Shown here in pieces: positions 10,487 through 18,732 of a stretch of 44,003 nt of DNA (the stretch's first letter is position 1; every line of letters begins with the position of its first letter). A program made the position numbers and the translations under genes. This DNA is from Exiguobacterium aurantiacum. GTDB taxonomy: Bacteria; Bacillota; Bacilli; Exiguobacteriales; Exiguobacteriaceae. The stretch is taken from assembly GCF_001766415.1 (NCBI RefSeq), contig NZ_MKXO01000012.1, positions 1 through 44,003 of the forward strand, in the 5' to 3' direction. The notes under the pieces are model-generated. The model worked only from the letters and a program-made list of their open reading frames with translations, had not been told where the DNA came from and did not search any database.

Positions 10487-12514
10487 TTACCGTGATTCGT
10501 TATTCGGGCGTTCCGTCGGTGTCGCTTCCGGCTTATCGCCTTCAGGGACAACGTCCGGCTTCGCTTCTTGAACGACTCCAGGCTGATCGATGACTTGCCC
10601 GTGCTTGACGGCCGCCTCATCTTTCTTCGCCTCATCGCTTGCATCATCTTTCGATGGTTCAGACGGCTCTTCCGGTTCGTGCGGAAGATATTCGCGCGTC
10701 TTGATCAAGTGACGAATCTGCTTCGAATCGAGCGTCTCGACTTCGAGCAACGTCTTCGCGACGAGCTCGAGATCGTCTTTACGGTCAGTCAAAATCTGTT
10801 TCGCTTTCGCGTAACAGCGGTTGATGATGTCCCGGATCTCGAGGTCGATATCTTGTGCAATCGCATCCGAGTAGTTTTGTTCCGTTTGGAAATCGCGACC
10901 TAAGAAGACTTGTCCTCCATGGTTCGATCCAAGTTGGAGCGGTCCGAGCTTGTCGCTCATCCCGTAATCCATGACCATCTTCCGAGCGATACCAGTCGCG
11001 CGTTGGAAGTCATTGCTTGCTCCTGTCGACACTTCACCGAAGATGACGTCTTCCGCCACGCGGCCCCCGAGGAGACCAACGATTTTATCTTCGAGTTCAG
11101 GTTTCGTCATGAAGTAACGATCTTCTTTCGGAAGCATGACGACGTATCCGCCAGCATTTCCACGTGGGACGATTGTCACTTTGTGCACTTCGTCTGCGTT
11201 CTCGAGTTCAATCCCGATAATCGTATGACCCGCCTCATGATAGGCGACGATTTGGCGTTCTTTCTCCGAGATGACGCGGCTCTTCTTAGAAGGACCAGCG
11301 ATGACACGGTCAATCGCTTCCTCGACATCCACGACCGAGACCGCTGAACGGTCAGACCGGGCTGCGACGAGCGCTGCTTCGTTCAACAAGTTTTCAAGGT
11401 CAGCACCTGAGAATCCAGGCGTCCGCTGCGCGATCGACTTCAAGTCAACTGTCGAATCGAGCGGTTTGTTACGGGCGTGAACTTTGAGTACTGCTTCACG
11501 GCCTTTAACATCCGGGCGGTCAACCGTGATTTGACGGTCGAATCGACCTGGACGAAGAAGGGCCGGGTCAAGAATGTCCGGACGGTTCGTCGCGGCAATC
11601 ATGATGATTCCTTCGTTGTCACTAAATCCATCCATCTCGACGAGAAGCTGGTTGAGCGTTTGCTCACGCTCGTCGTGGCCACCACCAAGACCGGCACCAC
11701 GCTGGCGTCCGACCGCGTCGATCTCATCGATGAAGATGATACACGGTGCGTTCTTTTTCGCGTTCTCGAACAAGTCGCGGACACGCGACGCCCCGACACC
11801 GACGAACATTTCGACGAAGTCAGAACCTGAGATCGAGAAGAACGGTACACCGGCTTCTCCCGCAGCTGCACGAGCGAGTAACGTCTTACCTGTTCCCGGA
11901 GGACCGACGAGCAAGACACCTTTCGGAATCCGCGCTCCAAGTCTCGAGAATTTGCGAGGGTCTTTCAAGAATTCGACGACTTCGATGAGTTCTTGTTTCT
12001 CCTCATCCGCCCCGGCAACGTCATCAAACGTTACACGACGTTTTTCTTGGTCGTAGAGTTTCGCCTTCGATTTCCCGAAGTTCATCACGCGACCGCCACC
12101 ACCGCCGCCTTGGGCTTGGTTGAGCAAGAAGAAGAACAAGATGAAGATGATGATGAACGGTAAGATCGCGAATACGATGCTAAACCAGCTACCACTCGAC
12201 TCTGATTCTTCGATTTGAATGTCGGTATTCGCGCGAAGTTGCGAGAGCACTTCGGCGTATTCGGCCTCGTTGGCCGGGATATTCGTTTCATAAAGCTGGT
12301 CTTCGTCTCCTGTAAGGTCACCTGTAATTGAGATGGCTCCCGGGATTTCCTGTACGGTTGCCGTTTCGATCCGATCGTCTTCCACATATTCCAAGAACTT
12401 CGAATAAGAGAGCGTTTCGCTCTGGCTACTCGGGTTCTGTAAATATTGAAGGAACAAGATCAAGGCCAGGAAAATCACACCGAACACTAAGGTGTTTTTC
12501 ACTGCACGATTCAT
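10487..12514 (-). CDS. ftsH: ATP-dependent zinc metalloprotease FtsH
   Basis: Membrane-anchored AAA+ protease that degrades damaged membrane proteins and regulators. The 675-residue protein has TM1 about 8-25, an extracytoplasmic loop, TM2 about 111-132, a Gly-rich linker, Walker A GPPGTGKT (204-211), Walker B IIFIDEID (259-266) and the zinc site HEAGH (426-430). The start is ATG 12514, preceded by TAGGAGG at 6 nt; the longer frame to 12553 lacks support. The C-terminal 65 or so residues are an acidic, Pro-rich, probably disordered tail longer than that of B. subtilis FtsH. It lies downstream of hpt, as in Bacillus. A TGTTAAGAT element in the 106-bp gap may be a promoter, but no -35 fits. Confidence 0.97.
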   Translation of the reverse strand: MNRAVKNTLVFGVIFLALILFLQYLQNPSSQSETLSYSKFLEYVEDDRIETATVQEIPGAISITGDLTGDEDQLYETNIPANEAEYAEVLSQLRANTDIQIEESESSGSWFSIVFAILPFIIIFILFFFLLNQAQGGGGGGRVMNFGKSKAKLYDQEKRRVTFDDVAGADEEKQELIEVVEFLKDPRKFSRLGARIPKGVLLVGPPGTGKTLLARAAAGEAGVPFFSISGSDFVEMFVGVGASRVRDLFENAKKNAPCIIFIDEIDAVGRQRGAGLGGGHDEREQTLNQLLVEMDGFSDNEGIIMIAATNRPDILDPALLRPGRFDRQITVDRPDVKGREAVLKVHARNKPLDSTVDLKSIAQRTPGFSGADLENLLNEAALVAARSDRSAVSVVDVEEAIDRVIAGPSKKSRVISEKERQIVAYHEAGHTIIGIELENADEVHKVTIVPRGNAGGYVVMLPKEDRYFMTKPELEDKIVGLLGGRVAEDVIFGEVSTGASNDFQRATGIARKMVMDYGMSDKLGPLQLGSNHGGQVFLGRDFQTEQNYSDAIAQDIDLEIRDIINRCYAKAKQILTDRKDDLELVAKTLLEVETLDSKQIRHLIKTREYLPHEPEEPSEPSKDDASDEAKKDEAAVKHGQVIDQPGVVQEAKPDVVPEGDKPEATPTERPNNESR

Positions 12515-12620
12515 TCTCTGCCTCCTATTCCGAGAAACGATGTTCTCGCCCATTCAGTATATGTGTATACTTTGGGGTATTTCTTTTATCTTAACACGTC
12601 ACATTTTCAAAAGAAAAACG

Positions 12621-13166
12621 TTAGCCCCCGTAAACACTCGGCTTGAGCACACCGACGTAAGGAAGGTTACGATATTTCTCTTCGTAATCGAGACCGTAGC
12701 CGACGACAAACTCGTGCGGAATCACGAAACCGCTATAGTCTGCCGATAGACCGTTCTTGCGACCCGTCGGTTTATCGAGCAACGTGACGATCTTCACCGA
12801 CTTGGCTTTCCGATATTTGAGGAGATCGACGAGATAGCCGAGCGTGAGCCCGCTATCAATGATATCTTCTACAATCAGGATGTCTCGTCCTTCTACAGAC
12901 GTGTTTAAATCTTTCTCGATTTTCACTTCACCTGTCGATGACGTTCCACCGTGATACGTCGATACGTCCATGAAGTCCATCTCTAAATGGATGTCCATCT
13001 CTTTGACGAGGTCCGACATGAACGGCATCGCGCCTTTCAATACGCAGACGAGAAGCGGAAACTCTTCTTTATATTCTTCGCTGAGCGTTGTCGCGAGTTC
13101 TTTCACCTTTACTTGAATCTCTTCACTTGAAATAAGCACCTTTTCCATATCGTTCATTAATGACAT
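12621..13166 (-). CDS. hpt: Hypoxanthine-guanine phosphoribosyltransferase
   Basis: Purine salvage: joins hypoxanthine or guanine to PRPP to form IMP or GMP. The 181-residue type I phosphoribosyltransferase has the PRPP-binding motif [10 protein letters not shown] (99-108) and the LKGAMPFM and GYGLDY segments of the HprT family. An AGGAGG ribosome-binding site lies 8 nt before the ATG at 13166. It follows tilS by 35 bp. The tilS-hpt-ftsH order is conserved in Firmicutes, and in Listeria HprT and TilS act together as an ftsH activator; that activity is not shown here. Confidence 0.96.
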   Translation of the reverse strand: MSLMNDMEKVLISSEEIQVKVKELATTLSEEYKEEFPLLVCVLKGAMPFMSDLVKEMDIHLEMDFMDVSTYHGGTSSTGEVKIEKDLNTSVEGRDILIVEDIIDSGLTLGYLVDLLKYRKAKSVKIVTLLDKPTGRKNGLSADYSGFVIPHEFVVGYGLDYEEKYRNLPYVGVLKPSVYGG

Positions 13167-13201
13167 CTTGAAATCCTCCTCTTTCTAATCCGACACAATC
13201 A

Positions 13202-14437
13202 TCATTTTACCATTAATCGTGGGCAAATCGCATCTGACTTATCCGGAAAATCCGAAACTCTTACTCCTACTATAGCGACAATCCTCCCTGTCGCGTCAAC
13301 TACTAAGGGGACAAACGGACGATTTTCACGTCGGATTTTCGCATCGATCAAGATTCGGGCGACTTTTTTCGTCCCGATCGAGAGTTTCATCACATCCCCT
13401 GGTCGGACGGAGCGGACGGTCAACGGGAACGTGAGCGCCTCGAGCGGGATCCCGTCCTTGCTTGTGATAACTTCAAGTGAGAGCTCGCGGTCGCCAAAAG
13501 ACGTCTGGACAGGGAGGCTCGAGATCACTCGGTCACCTGGTACTTCAGTCAGCACTGGATCGGTATGTGGGACGAGGCTGATCACCCCATCATACTTTTG
13601 CAGGCGCGCGCCGCCTTCAAGGTCGTATCGTCCTGTTCCTTTTGGACTACCGAGGAGACGACGGATGGCTTCGCCCATCTCGACACCATATCTAGCCGAT
13701 AAGAGTCGGCCGAGTACGTATCGTTCGGGTTCGTTCAAACCGGCCACGTCTTCAAGTTTCACATGAAACGTTTTCATATTATAACGGACGTGGCGCACCA
13801 TCCACTTCCCGACGTCGTCGTAGCGCTTATGCCAGAGCTCACGCTGCCGACGGGCCGCGCTACCGACGTCTTGAACCACGTTCGGCCAAACATCGAGGAG
13901 CTGCGGGACGATGTGGTGTCTGATCTTGTTGCGCAAATAATTCGTCTGCTCATTCGTCGCGTCTTCTCGCCAGACGAGTCCGTTCGCTAACGCGTACGCC
14001 AAGAGCTGTCGTTTTGTTTCCGTCAGCAACGGACGAACGATTGTCCCTCCGGCGAACGGACGACGTTCCGGGATCCCCGTCACTTCGACGACGTTTCGAT
14101 GAAGCTGGATGAGTACCGTTTCGAGCTCGTCATCGCCGTGATGAGCCGTCATCAGTTCGGTATACCCGTCTTCACGCATGACCGTTTCAAAAAATGCATA
14201 CCGCGCCGTCCGATAGACGGCTTGCGATCCCCCGTCCGGAAACGCAAGACGCTTCCCGTGAAACGGCACACCGTACGCTTTCGCCAACTGTCTCACGAAC
14301 TCGAACTCTTCATCGGACTCAGGCCTAAGTCCATGATGGACGTGGGCGACCCCGACGTCAGCACCGCTTCTCACGACGCGGTCTAACAAGACGATCGAAT
14401 CCATCCCACCCGATACGGCCACCAGCACTTTCGTCAT
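13202..14437 (-). CDS. tilS: tRNA(Ile)-lysidine synthetase
   Basis: Modifies C34 of the CAU-anticodon tRNA-Ile2 to lysidine, so that it decodes AUA and is charged with isoleucine. The 411-residue protein starts MTKVLVAVSGGMDS; SGGMDS (9-14) is the ATP-pyrophosphatase P-loop. LRNKIRHHIVPQL and a C-terminal substrate-binding domain follow. It is about 60 residues shorter than the B. subtilis protein. The ATG at 14437 is chosen because AAGGAGG lies 7 nt upstream; the frame is open to 14476, through the tRNA terminator. It is the first gene after the tRNA pair. Confidence 0.94.
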   Translation of the reverse strand: MTKVLVAVSGGMDSIVLLDRVVRSGADVGVAHVHHGLRPESDEEFEFVRQLAKAYGVPFHGKRLAFPDGGSQAVYRTARYAFFETVMREDGYTELMTAHHGDDELETVLIQLHRNVVEVTGIPERRPFAGGTIVRPLLTETKRQLLAYALANGLVWREDATNEQTNYLRNKIRHHIVPQLLDVWPNVVQDVGSAARRQRELWHKRYDDVGKWMVRHVRYNMKTFHVKLEDVAGLNEPERYVLGRLLSARYGVEMGEAIRRLLGSPKGTGRYDLEGGARLQKYDGVISLVPHTDPVLTEVPGDRVISSLPVQTSFGDRELSLEVITSKDGIPLEALTFPLTVRSVRPGDVMKLSIGTKKVARILIDAKIRRENRPFVPLVVDATGRIVAIVGVRVSDFPDKSDAICPRLMVK

Positions 14438-14459
14438 CGTCGCTCCTCCTTGATATAAC

Positions 14460-14494
14460 AAAAGAAGCCATCTCAAGTTGAGATGGCTTCTTTT
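14460..14494 (-). terminator. tRNA operon terminator (near-perfect palindrome)
   Basis: Two 17-nt arms (14460-14476 and 14478-14494) are perfectly complementary around a single central base. The arms start AAAAGAAGCC and end GGCTTCTTTT. Because each side ends in a T-run on its own strand, the element could terminate in both directions. It directly follows tRNA-Glu and precedes tilS. Confidence 0.9.
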
Positions 14495-14506
14495 CGCTTA
14501 GGTAAG

Positions 14507-14578
14507 TGACCCGTACGGGATTCGAACCCGTGTTACCGCCGTGAAAGGGCGGTGTCTTAACCGCTTGACCAACGGGCC
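14507..14578 (-). tRNA. trnE: tRNA-Glu (anticodon UUC)
   Basis: A 72-nt cloverleaf on the minus strand. The acceptor stem GGCCCGT pairs with ACGGGTC (one G-T), the anticodon loop is CTTTCAC with UUC, and the T-arm is GGGTTCGAATCCC. The 3' CCA is not encoded: CTT follows the discriminator A. It sits 9 bp downstream of tRNA-Met in one transcript. B. subtilis has the same Met-Glu pair (trnSL) at this position. Confidence 0.96.
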
Positions 14579-14587
14579 TAAATAAAA

Positions 14588-14664
14588 TGGTAGCGGCGGA
14601 GGGAGTCGAACCCACGACCTCACGGGTATGAACCGTACGCTCTAGCCAGCTGAGCTACACCGCC
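14588..14664 (-). tRNA. trnM: tRNA-Met (anticodon CAU, elongator type)
   Basis: A 77-nt tRNA on the minus strand with encoded CCA. The acceptor stem GGCGGTG pairs with CGCCGCT through wobble pairs, the anticodon loop is TTCATAC, and the T-loop is TTCGACT. The sequence closely resembles the B. subtilis trnSL-Met1 elongator as recalled. A paired 1-72 base pair (G-U type) rather than an open C-A end argues against the initiator. A CAU tRNA-Ile2 is the main alternative, which is notable because tilS is next door, but the body fits Met. Confidence 0.92.
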
Positions 14665-14697
14665 ATGTTATTGTGTTGTGTCCTAAGCACATTTTCT

Positions 14698-14726
14698 ATA
14701 ATAACCAGTAGCCACGTCCGTGTCAA
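14698..14726 (-). promoter_or_regulatory. Promoter of the tRNA-Met/tRNA-Glu operon
   Basis: Consensus sigma-A promoter on the minus strand: -35 TTGACA (14721-14726), 17-bp spacer, -10 TATTAT (14698-14703). It is preceded by an A/T-rich stretch (about 14727-14756) shared with the T-run of the upstream terminator. The -10 lies 33 bp before the first tRNA base. Confidence 0.88.
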
Positions 14727-14749
14727 TTCTTTTTTAAAACTTTTTTCAC

Positions 14750-14788
14750 AAAAAAACGTGTATAGTGCCATTTCATACACTATACACG
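14750..14788 (-). terminator. Terminator of the YhgE/Pip gene
   Basis: An 11-bp perfect stem CGTGTATAGTG/CACTATACACG (14757-14767 with 14778-14788) with a 10-nt loop is followed by seven T on the minus strand. It sits 20 bp after the stop codon and insulates the tRNA promoter just downstream. Confidence 0.92.
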
Positions 14789-14807
14789 ATTTTCGGTTGA
14801 TTGTGCA

Positions 14808-17210
14808 TCACGCTTCCGACGGAGCCGGTCGATATTTTTTCTTCCAAGCGATGCGGAAATATCCCCAGAGCAAGAAGAAGCAACCGACCGACACGAGCGC
14901 CAAGTATAGAATCGCCCCTTGTAAATAACTGAGCCCGTCCGCCGACAAAATCTCTTTATAGCCGGCCACCGTATACGTCATTGGAAGTAACGCGTTGAAC
15001 GGCTGCAAGGCACGTGGAATCAATTCAAGCGGGAACGTCCCGGCCGACGTCGTCAATTGAAGAATCAATAAGACGATGGCAACGAACCGCCCCGGGTTCC
15101 CGAGCGTCGTGACGAGCAACTGAACAATCAATAAGAACGTAATACTGACGAGCCAGCTGAAACCGAAGAAGCGAAGCGGTGACTCGACCTCGAGTCCGAG
15201 CAACGCCATCATCGCCACGTTTAAGACGAGCGCCTGAACAAAACCGACGACGAGCAATACGCCCGATTTCGATAACAACCAAGATAAACTCCGCTTCGGT
15301 TTGCCAGCCGGATCATAGAGCGGATAGACGATTGACAACAAGAGCGCCCCGACAAAGAGACCGAGCGACATGAAGTATGGTGCAAATCCTGTCCCGTAGT
15401 TCGGTACGTGATGAATCGAGTCGTTCACGATTTGAATCGGCCCCGCCATCATTTCAACGTTCTCGTCGCGGATGTCGACGTCAGCCGATTCCGCACCCGA
15501 GAGTAAGGCGTCACGAAGTTTTCCGTTACCAGACTCTAGTTCAGTCAGACCTTCCGCCAGGTCCGAACTTCCAGAACCGAGCGCTTGACCCCCTTCGGCC
15601 AGACGCGATGCCCCTTCAGCGATGGTACCCGTTCCTTGACCGGCCGTTTTGACCCCGTTGGCGAGTTTCGTACTTCCTTTAGACAAGGCGAGCGTGGCGT
15701 CAGCCAATTGATCACTCCCCGACGCCAGTTCCGTCGTCCCGTCATGAAGCGTCGCCACCCCTTCGTTCAATTGAACGCTTGCCGATGCAAGTTCACCCGA
15801 ACGATCCATCGCGGTTTTGGCACCTTGCTCGATTTGGCTTGATCCCTCGCTCAGCGCCGCGGCCCCGTTGACGAGCTGAGTCTGTCCGTCATTCAACGCA
15901 ACCAATCCGGCCGCGAGTTCATTGGCACCGGCTTCGGCTTGTCCCAACCCGTCCCCGAGTGCCGTTTGGCCTTCCGTGACACGAGACGCGCCCTCTGAAA
16001 GCGATGTGAATCCCGCTTCCGTTGCCTGCATGCCTGTAGACAGCTCGGCGACGAGCGCTTGCAACATGTCTGGCGTTGCGGGCGTTCCGGATTCGGCGAG
16101 CGCAGACAACTTGGCGATCAGTTGCTCTTGCTGGCCTAACAGCTCCGCTTTCATTTGGTCAATGCCAGCGGTGACACCTACCGTTCCCGCTACAAGTGCT
16201 TCGTTTCCGGCACTAGCCGCACCAAGCGCTTCTGCGAGTGTGCTCGAGCCGTTGACGAGTTGGCCGCTTCCGGCCTGTGCGTCCTCGAGTCCGGCTGCGA
16301 GTTCATGAATCCCAGCGTCAAGCTGTTGCGTCCCGCTATGCAACTCGCCTAACTTCGAAGAGAACGCGCTCGTTCCGTCGACGAGCTGAGTCGTACCGTC
16401 TTTTAGCACGGCGGCCCCGGCGTCGACACGATGGACACCGTCTGACAGCGTGGAACTCCCAGTTTGGATACGCTGGCTCCCGTCGACGAGATCAGCCGTC
16501 CCAGACTCAAGCGCACCGAGTCCGTCATCGAGCTTGGCTGCGCCGTCCGCTAGTTCCTGCTGTTTTGAAGCGAGCAGTTGCGAGCCGTCCGCTAGCTTAA
16601 CGGCTCCTTCTTTAGCGGCCGTTGATCCGTCAGCAAGCTCCGTCGCACCGGTTGCGGCTTCATCTAATCCGTCAGCGACGGTTTTCAATCCGTCCCGCAT
16701 GGCGTTGACATACTGTTTCGTCACTTCAGTCGACAGTTCGCCTTTCACTTGTTCCATCGCCGAACCTCCGATTTGAGCGGCGAGGAAGTTATACGACTCG
16801 TTCGCGATGTATCGAAGTTCTAATTGTTCAGGGTCAGCGGACAGCGCGCTCGTCGCTTTCTCTGAAAAGTCATCCGGGATTTCGATTGCCATGTAAAAGG
16901 CGTGATCTTGTAACCCGGCGTCCGCTTCTGCTTTCGACACTTCGACGAATCGGAACGCTTCCGAGGTCGTCAACTTATCGACGAGTTCGTCACCGACAGC
17001 GAGTTCCTCCCCTTCAAACGTGGCCCTTTGGTCTTCATTGACGATCGCGACGGGCAAATCTTTCATTTGGCCGTAAGGGTCCCAAAATGCCCATAAGAAC
17101 ATGCCCGCATACATGAGCGGCACGAGCGCGACCGCGAGAATCGGAATCCATACCCGCGGATTTTTACCGATGCTCTGCCATTCTGCTTTCCATAACTTCC
17201 ATCCGTTCAT
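14808..17210 (-). CDS. YhgE/Pip family membrane protein
   Basis: Large 800-residue membrane protein of the YhgE/Pip (phage infection protein, ABC-2-like) family. One transmembrane helix near 20-42 is followed by a short extracellular module with VAIVNEDQ. A long hydrophilic region (about 185-590) is built of heptad-like repeats with recurring Gly every 7 residues (DGSxxLxxG, ELAxG patterns), probably an extended coiled stalk. About five C-terminal helices follow, with LPMTYTVAGYKEI. Relatives serve as phage receptors or envelope proteins; the cellular role is unknown. ATG 17210 follows GGTGGAG by 6 nt; the GTG at 17222 is part of that site. It has its own promoter and terminator. B. subtilis has spoIIE, yabS and yabT in this interval. 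Confidence 0.88.
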   Translation of the reverse strand: MNGWKLWKAEWQSIGKNPRVWIPILAVALVPLMYAGMFLWAFWDPYGQMKDLPVAIVNEDQRATFEGEELAVGDELVDKLTTSEAFRFVEVSKAEADAGLQDHAFYMAIEIPDDFSEKATSALSADPEQLELRYIANESYNFLAAQIGGSAMEQVKGELSTEVTKQYVNAMRDGLKTVADGLDEAATGATELADGSTAAKEGAVKLADGSQLLASKQQELADGAAKLDDGLGALESGTADLVDGSQRIQTGSSTLSDGVHRVDAGAAVLKDGTTQLVDGTSAFSSKLGELHSGTQQLDAGIHELAAGLEDAQAGSGQLVNGSSTLAEALGAASAGNEALVAGTVGVTAGIDQMKAELLGQQEQLIAKLSALAESGTPATPDMLQALVAELSTGMQATEAGFTSLSEGASRVTEGQTALGDGLGQAEAGANELAAGLVALNDGQTQLVNGAAALSEGSSQIEQGAKTAMDRSGELASASVQLNEGVATLHDGTTELASGSDQLADATLALSKGSTKLANGVKTAGQGTGTIAEGASRLAEGGQALGSGSSDLAEGLTELESGNGKLRDALLSGAESADVDIRDENVEMMAGPIQIVNDSIHHVPNYGTGFAPYFMSLGLFVGALLLSIVYPLYDPAGKPKRSLSWLLSKSGVLLVVGFVQALVLNVAMMALLGLEVESPLRFFGFSWLVSITFLLIVQLLVTTLGNPGRFVAIVLLILQLTTSAGTFPLELIPRALQPFNALLPMTYTVAGYKEILSADGLSYLQGAILYLALVSVGCFFLLWGYFRIAWKKKYRPAPSEA

Positions 17211-17259
17211 TTGTTTCTCCACCTTTACTTATAAAACATAACTATTTTTCATGTTCCCT

Positions 17260-17288
17260 ATTGTGCTCGCTCCGTCGAAAAATTGCAA
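17260..17288 (-). promoter_or_regulatory. Putative promoter of the YhgE/Pip gene
   Basis: On the minus strand: -35 TTGCAA (17283-17288), 17-bp spacer, -10 CACAAT (17260-17265). The promoter is flanked by two direct copies of ATGAAAAATA (17243-17252 and 17301-17310), one downstream and one upstream, which could be regulator sites. Confidence 0.5.
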
Positions 17289-17312
17289 CCTTTTTTAGTT
17301 ATTTTTCATAAC

Positions 17313-17338
17313 AAAAAAAGCGCCGACAATTGTCGCGC
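17313..17338 (-). terminator. Second (distal) terminator after yabR
   Basis: The stem GCGC-GACAA/TTGTC-G-GCGC with one bulge (17320-17338) is followed by seven T on the minus strand. It lies immediately behind the first yabR terminator, forming a tandem stop before the YhgE/Pip promoter. Confidence 0.7.
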
Positions 17339-17342
17339 CATG

Positions 17343-17371
17343 AAAAAAAGCCACGGACCGGTGTCCGTGGC
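17343..17371 (-). terminator. First terminator after yabR
   Basis: A 9-bp GC-rich perfect stem GCCACGGAC/GTCCGTGGC (17350-17358 with 17363-17371) has a tetraloop, followed by seven T on the minus strand. Confidence 0.92.
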
Positions 17372-17409
17372 GTTATCGTTACGAGTAGAAGCTGATGGTT
17401 TACGAAGGG

Positions 17410-17964
17410 TTACCCGCGCTTGGCTCCACGTCCACCGCGTTTTGAATCAGTTTGACGCTTCAACGTTGTAAGGCGTTCGTCGCTATCTTTCAAGAACTTG
17501 GTCATCAACGTATCAAACGTTTCTGGCTCACGACGTACTTCACGACGCGCGCCGCCACCGCCACGGGGACCGCCGCCACCGCGTGGGCCACCGCCGCCGC
17601 GTGGGCCTTGACCAGGACCACCTGGACGTGGACCGCCCGGGCGTGGGCCACCTTGACCAGGGCCGCCTGAACTAGGGCCCCGTGAGAAGCGTTCGCCGGC
17701 TGGACGTTCTGGGCGTTCGCTAACAGGACGATCGACAGTTTTTTTGATAGACAACCCGATTTTGCCATCACTTTCGATGTTCAAGATTTTGACTGTGACT
17801 TCTTGACCGACCGTTAGGACTTCATTGATGTCTTTGACATAAGAATCTGCCACTTCACTGATGTGCACCAAACCCGTTTTTCCATTAGGGAGCTCTACGA
17901 ACGCTCCGAAATGCGTAATCCCTGTAACCTTACCTTGTACCTTGCTTCCTACTTCAATTGACAT
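17410..17964 (-). CDS. yabR: S1-domain RNA-binding protein YabR with Gly/Arg-rich tail
   Basis: A single S1 (OB-fold) RNA-binding domain spans about residues 1-75 (MSIEVGSKVQGKVTGITHFG...), close to B. subtilis YabR and general stress protein 13. Related proteins associate with ribosomes. The C-terminus keeps the family end FLKDSDERLTTLKR and RGGRGAKRG. Between them is an expanded low-complexity insert of about 55 residues made of GGPRPGG, GPGQGG and RGGGGP units, giving 184 residues against about 128 in B. subtilis. ATG 17964 is preceded by AAAGGAG at 11 nt. It has its own strong promoter and tandem terminators. Confidence 0.9.
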   Translation of the reverse strand: MSIEVGSKVQGKVTGITHFGAFVELPNGKTGLVHISEVADSYVKDINEVLTVGQEVTVKILNIESDGKIGLSIKKTVDRPVSERPERPAGERFSRGPSSGGPGQGGPRPGGPRPGGPGQGPRGGGGPRGGGGPRGGGGARREVRREPETFDTLMTKFLKDSDERLTTLKRQTDSKRGGRGAKRG

Positions 17965-18001
17965 AAAATAATGTACTCCTTTTTTTGAATGATTCCCTAC
18001 A

Positions 18002-18030
18002 ATTATACGAGTCGATTCGTCAACGGTCAA
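18002..18030 (-). promoter_or_regulatory. yabR promoter
   Basis: Sigma-A promoter on the minus strand: -35 TTGACC (18025-18030), exactly 17-bp spacer, perfect -10 TATAAT (18002-18007). It lies between the divIC stop (18040) and the yabR ribosome-binding site, so yabR can be expressed apart from the division operon. Confidence 0.85.
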
Positions 18031-18039
18031 CGAACCTAC

Positions 18040-18414
18040 TTATTCCTCTGGTGAGAAGTAAAAAATAATCTCGCCATCTTTCGAGAACAACAGCTCGTTG
18101 CGTGCAAGATTGGCGATGTATTCTTCGTCTTGTAAACGTTCAACCTGCTCTTTTAGCTCCGCTTGTTCTTCCTTCGTTTCACGAAGCTCGACACGAGCCT
18201 CGTCTTGCTTTAGCTCTTGATCCGTTACATATCCGACCTTTGAGAAATAGCTCTGACCGATGAAGACAATCAACAACAAAAAGACAAGTGAGGCCACGGC
18301 TAGGCGGCGTCGAAGATGGATACGTCGCCGGCTCTGTTCTTTTTCCAGCTGTTCTCTCCGTTCGTCGAGAGCCCGAATCCGCTGTTTGCGTTCCATCGGG
18401 TTACGTCCATTCAT
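18040..18414 (-). CDS. divIC: Cell division protein DivIC (FtsB-like)
   Basis: Bitopic septum protein that pairs with FtsL and DivIB to activate septal wall synthesis. The 124-residue protein has a basic cytoplasmic N-terminus, one transmembrane helix (about 38-54), an extracytoplasmic coiled coil (about 65-98, rich in E, L and Q) and the conserved end motif EEYIANLARNELLFSKDGEIIF, of which the NLAR...YF part is typical of the FtsB/DivIC family. Length is as in B. subtilis (125). It follows rqcP by 45 bp; the yabP and yabQ sporulation genes that lie between them in Bacillus are missing. Confidence 0.93.
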   Translation of the reverse strand: MNGRNPMERKQRIRALDERREQLEKEQSRRRIHLRRRLAVASLVFLLLIVFIGQSYFSKVGYVTDQELKQDEARVELRETKEEQAELKEQVERLQDEEYIANLARNELLFSKDGEIIFYFSPEE

Positions 18415-18459
18415 CGAATCACCTTCCTCTTGACCTATTATGTTCAGTATACCTTTTTT

Positions 18460-18732
18460 TTATGCTTCCGTACCACTGTTCACCTTTTCTTCTTTGATCA
18501 ACCGGTACATTTCTTTCGCATCCTCTTTCCGGGCATGCTCGGCAATTGAATCGATAATGACCGTCACCAGCTTATTCCCGAATCGGATTTGGAGCTCATC
18601 ACCGGCCTTGACGTCCGTACTGGCCTTGGCGACTTGGCCATTCAAGCGGATACGGCCTTGATCGGCCACTTCCTTCGCTAACGTCCGTCGTTTGATCAAG
18701 CGCGACACTTTCAAAAATTTATCTAGTCTCAT
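18460..18732 (-). CDS. rqcP: S4-domain ribosome quality-control factor RqcP
   Basis: A 90-residue S4 RNA-binding protein (MRLDKFLKVSRLIKRRTLAKE...) homologous to B. subtilis YabO/RqcP and to E. coli Hsp15. In B. subtilis RqcP works with RqcH on the obstructed 50S subunit to add C-terminal alanine tails. The S4 fold covers about residues 1-60, with a basic helix and RIRLNGQ. The start overlaps the yabN stop by 4 nt (ATGA), so it is translated in the mfd-yabM-yabN-rqcP operon. Confidence 0.92.
   Translation of the reverse strand: MRLDKFLKVSRLIKRRTLAKEVADQGRIRLNGQVAKASTDVKAGDELQIRFGNKLVTVIIDSIAEHARKEDAKEMYRLIKEEKVNSGTEA

Noticed and set aside
14588-14664. tRNA-Ile2 (CAU, substrate of TilS) instead of tRNA-Met
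   Set aside because: The neighbouring tilS makes this attractive, but the sequence is close to the B. subtilis elongator tRNA-Met at the same genomic position.
15377-16776. Repeated DNA pattern in the YhgE/Pip gene considered as a tandem-repeat or CRISPR-like array
   Set aside because: The periodicity is the reading-frame echo of seven-residue protein repeats. Units are degenerate and the frame is open throughout, with no conserved direct repeats and spacers.
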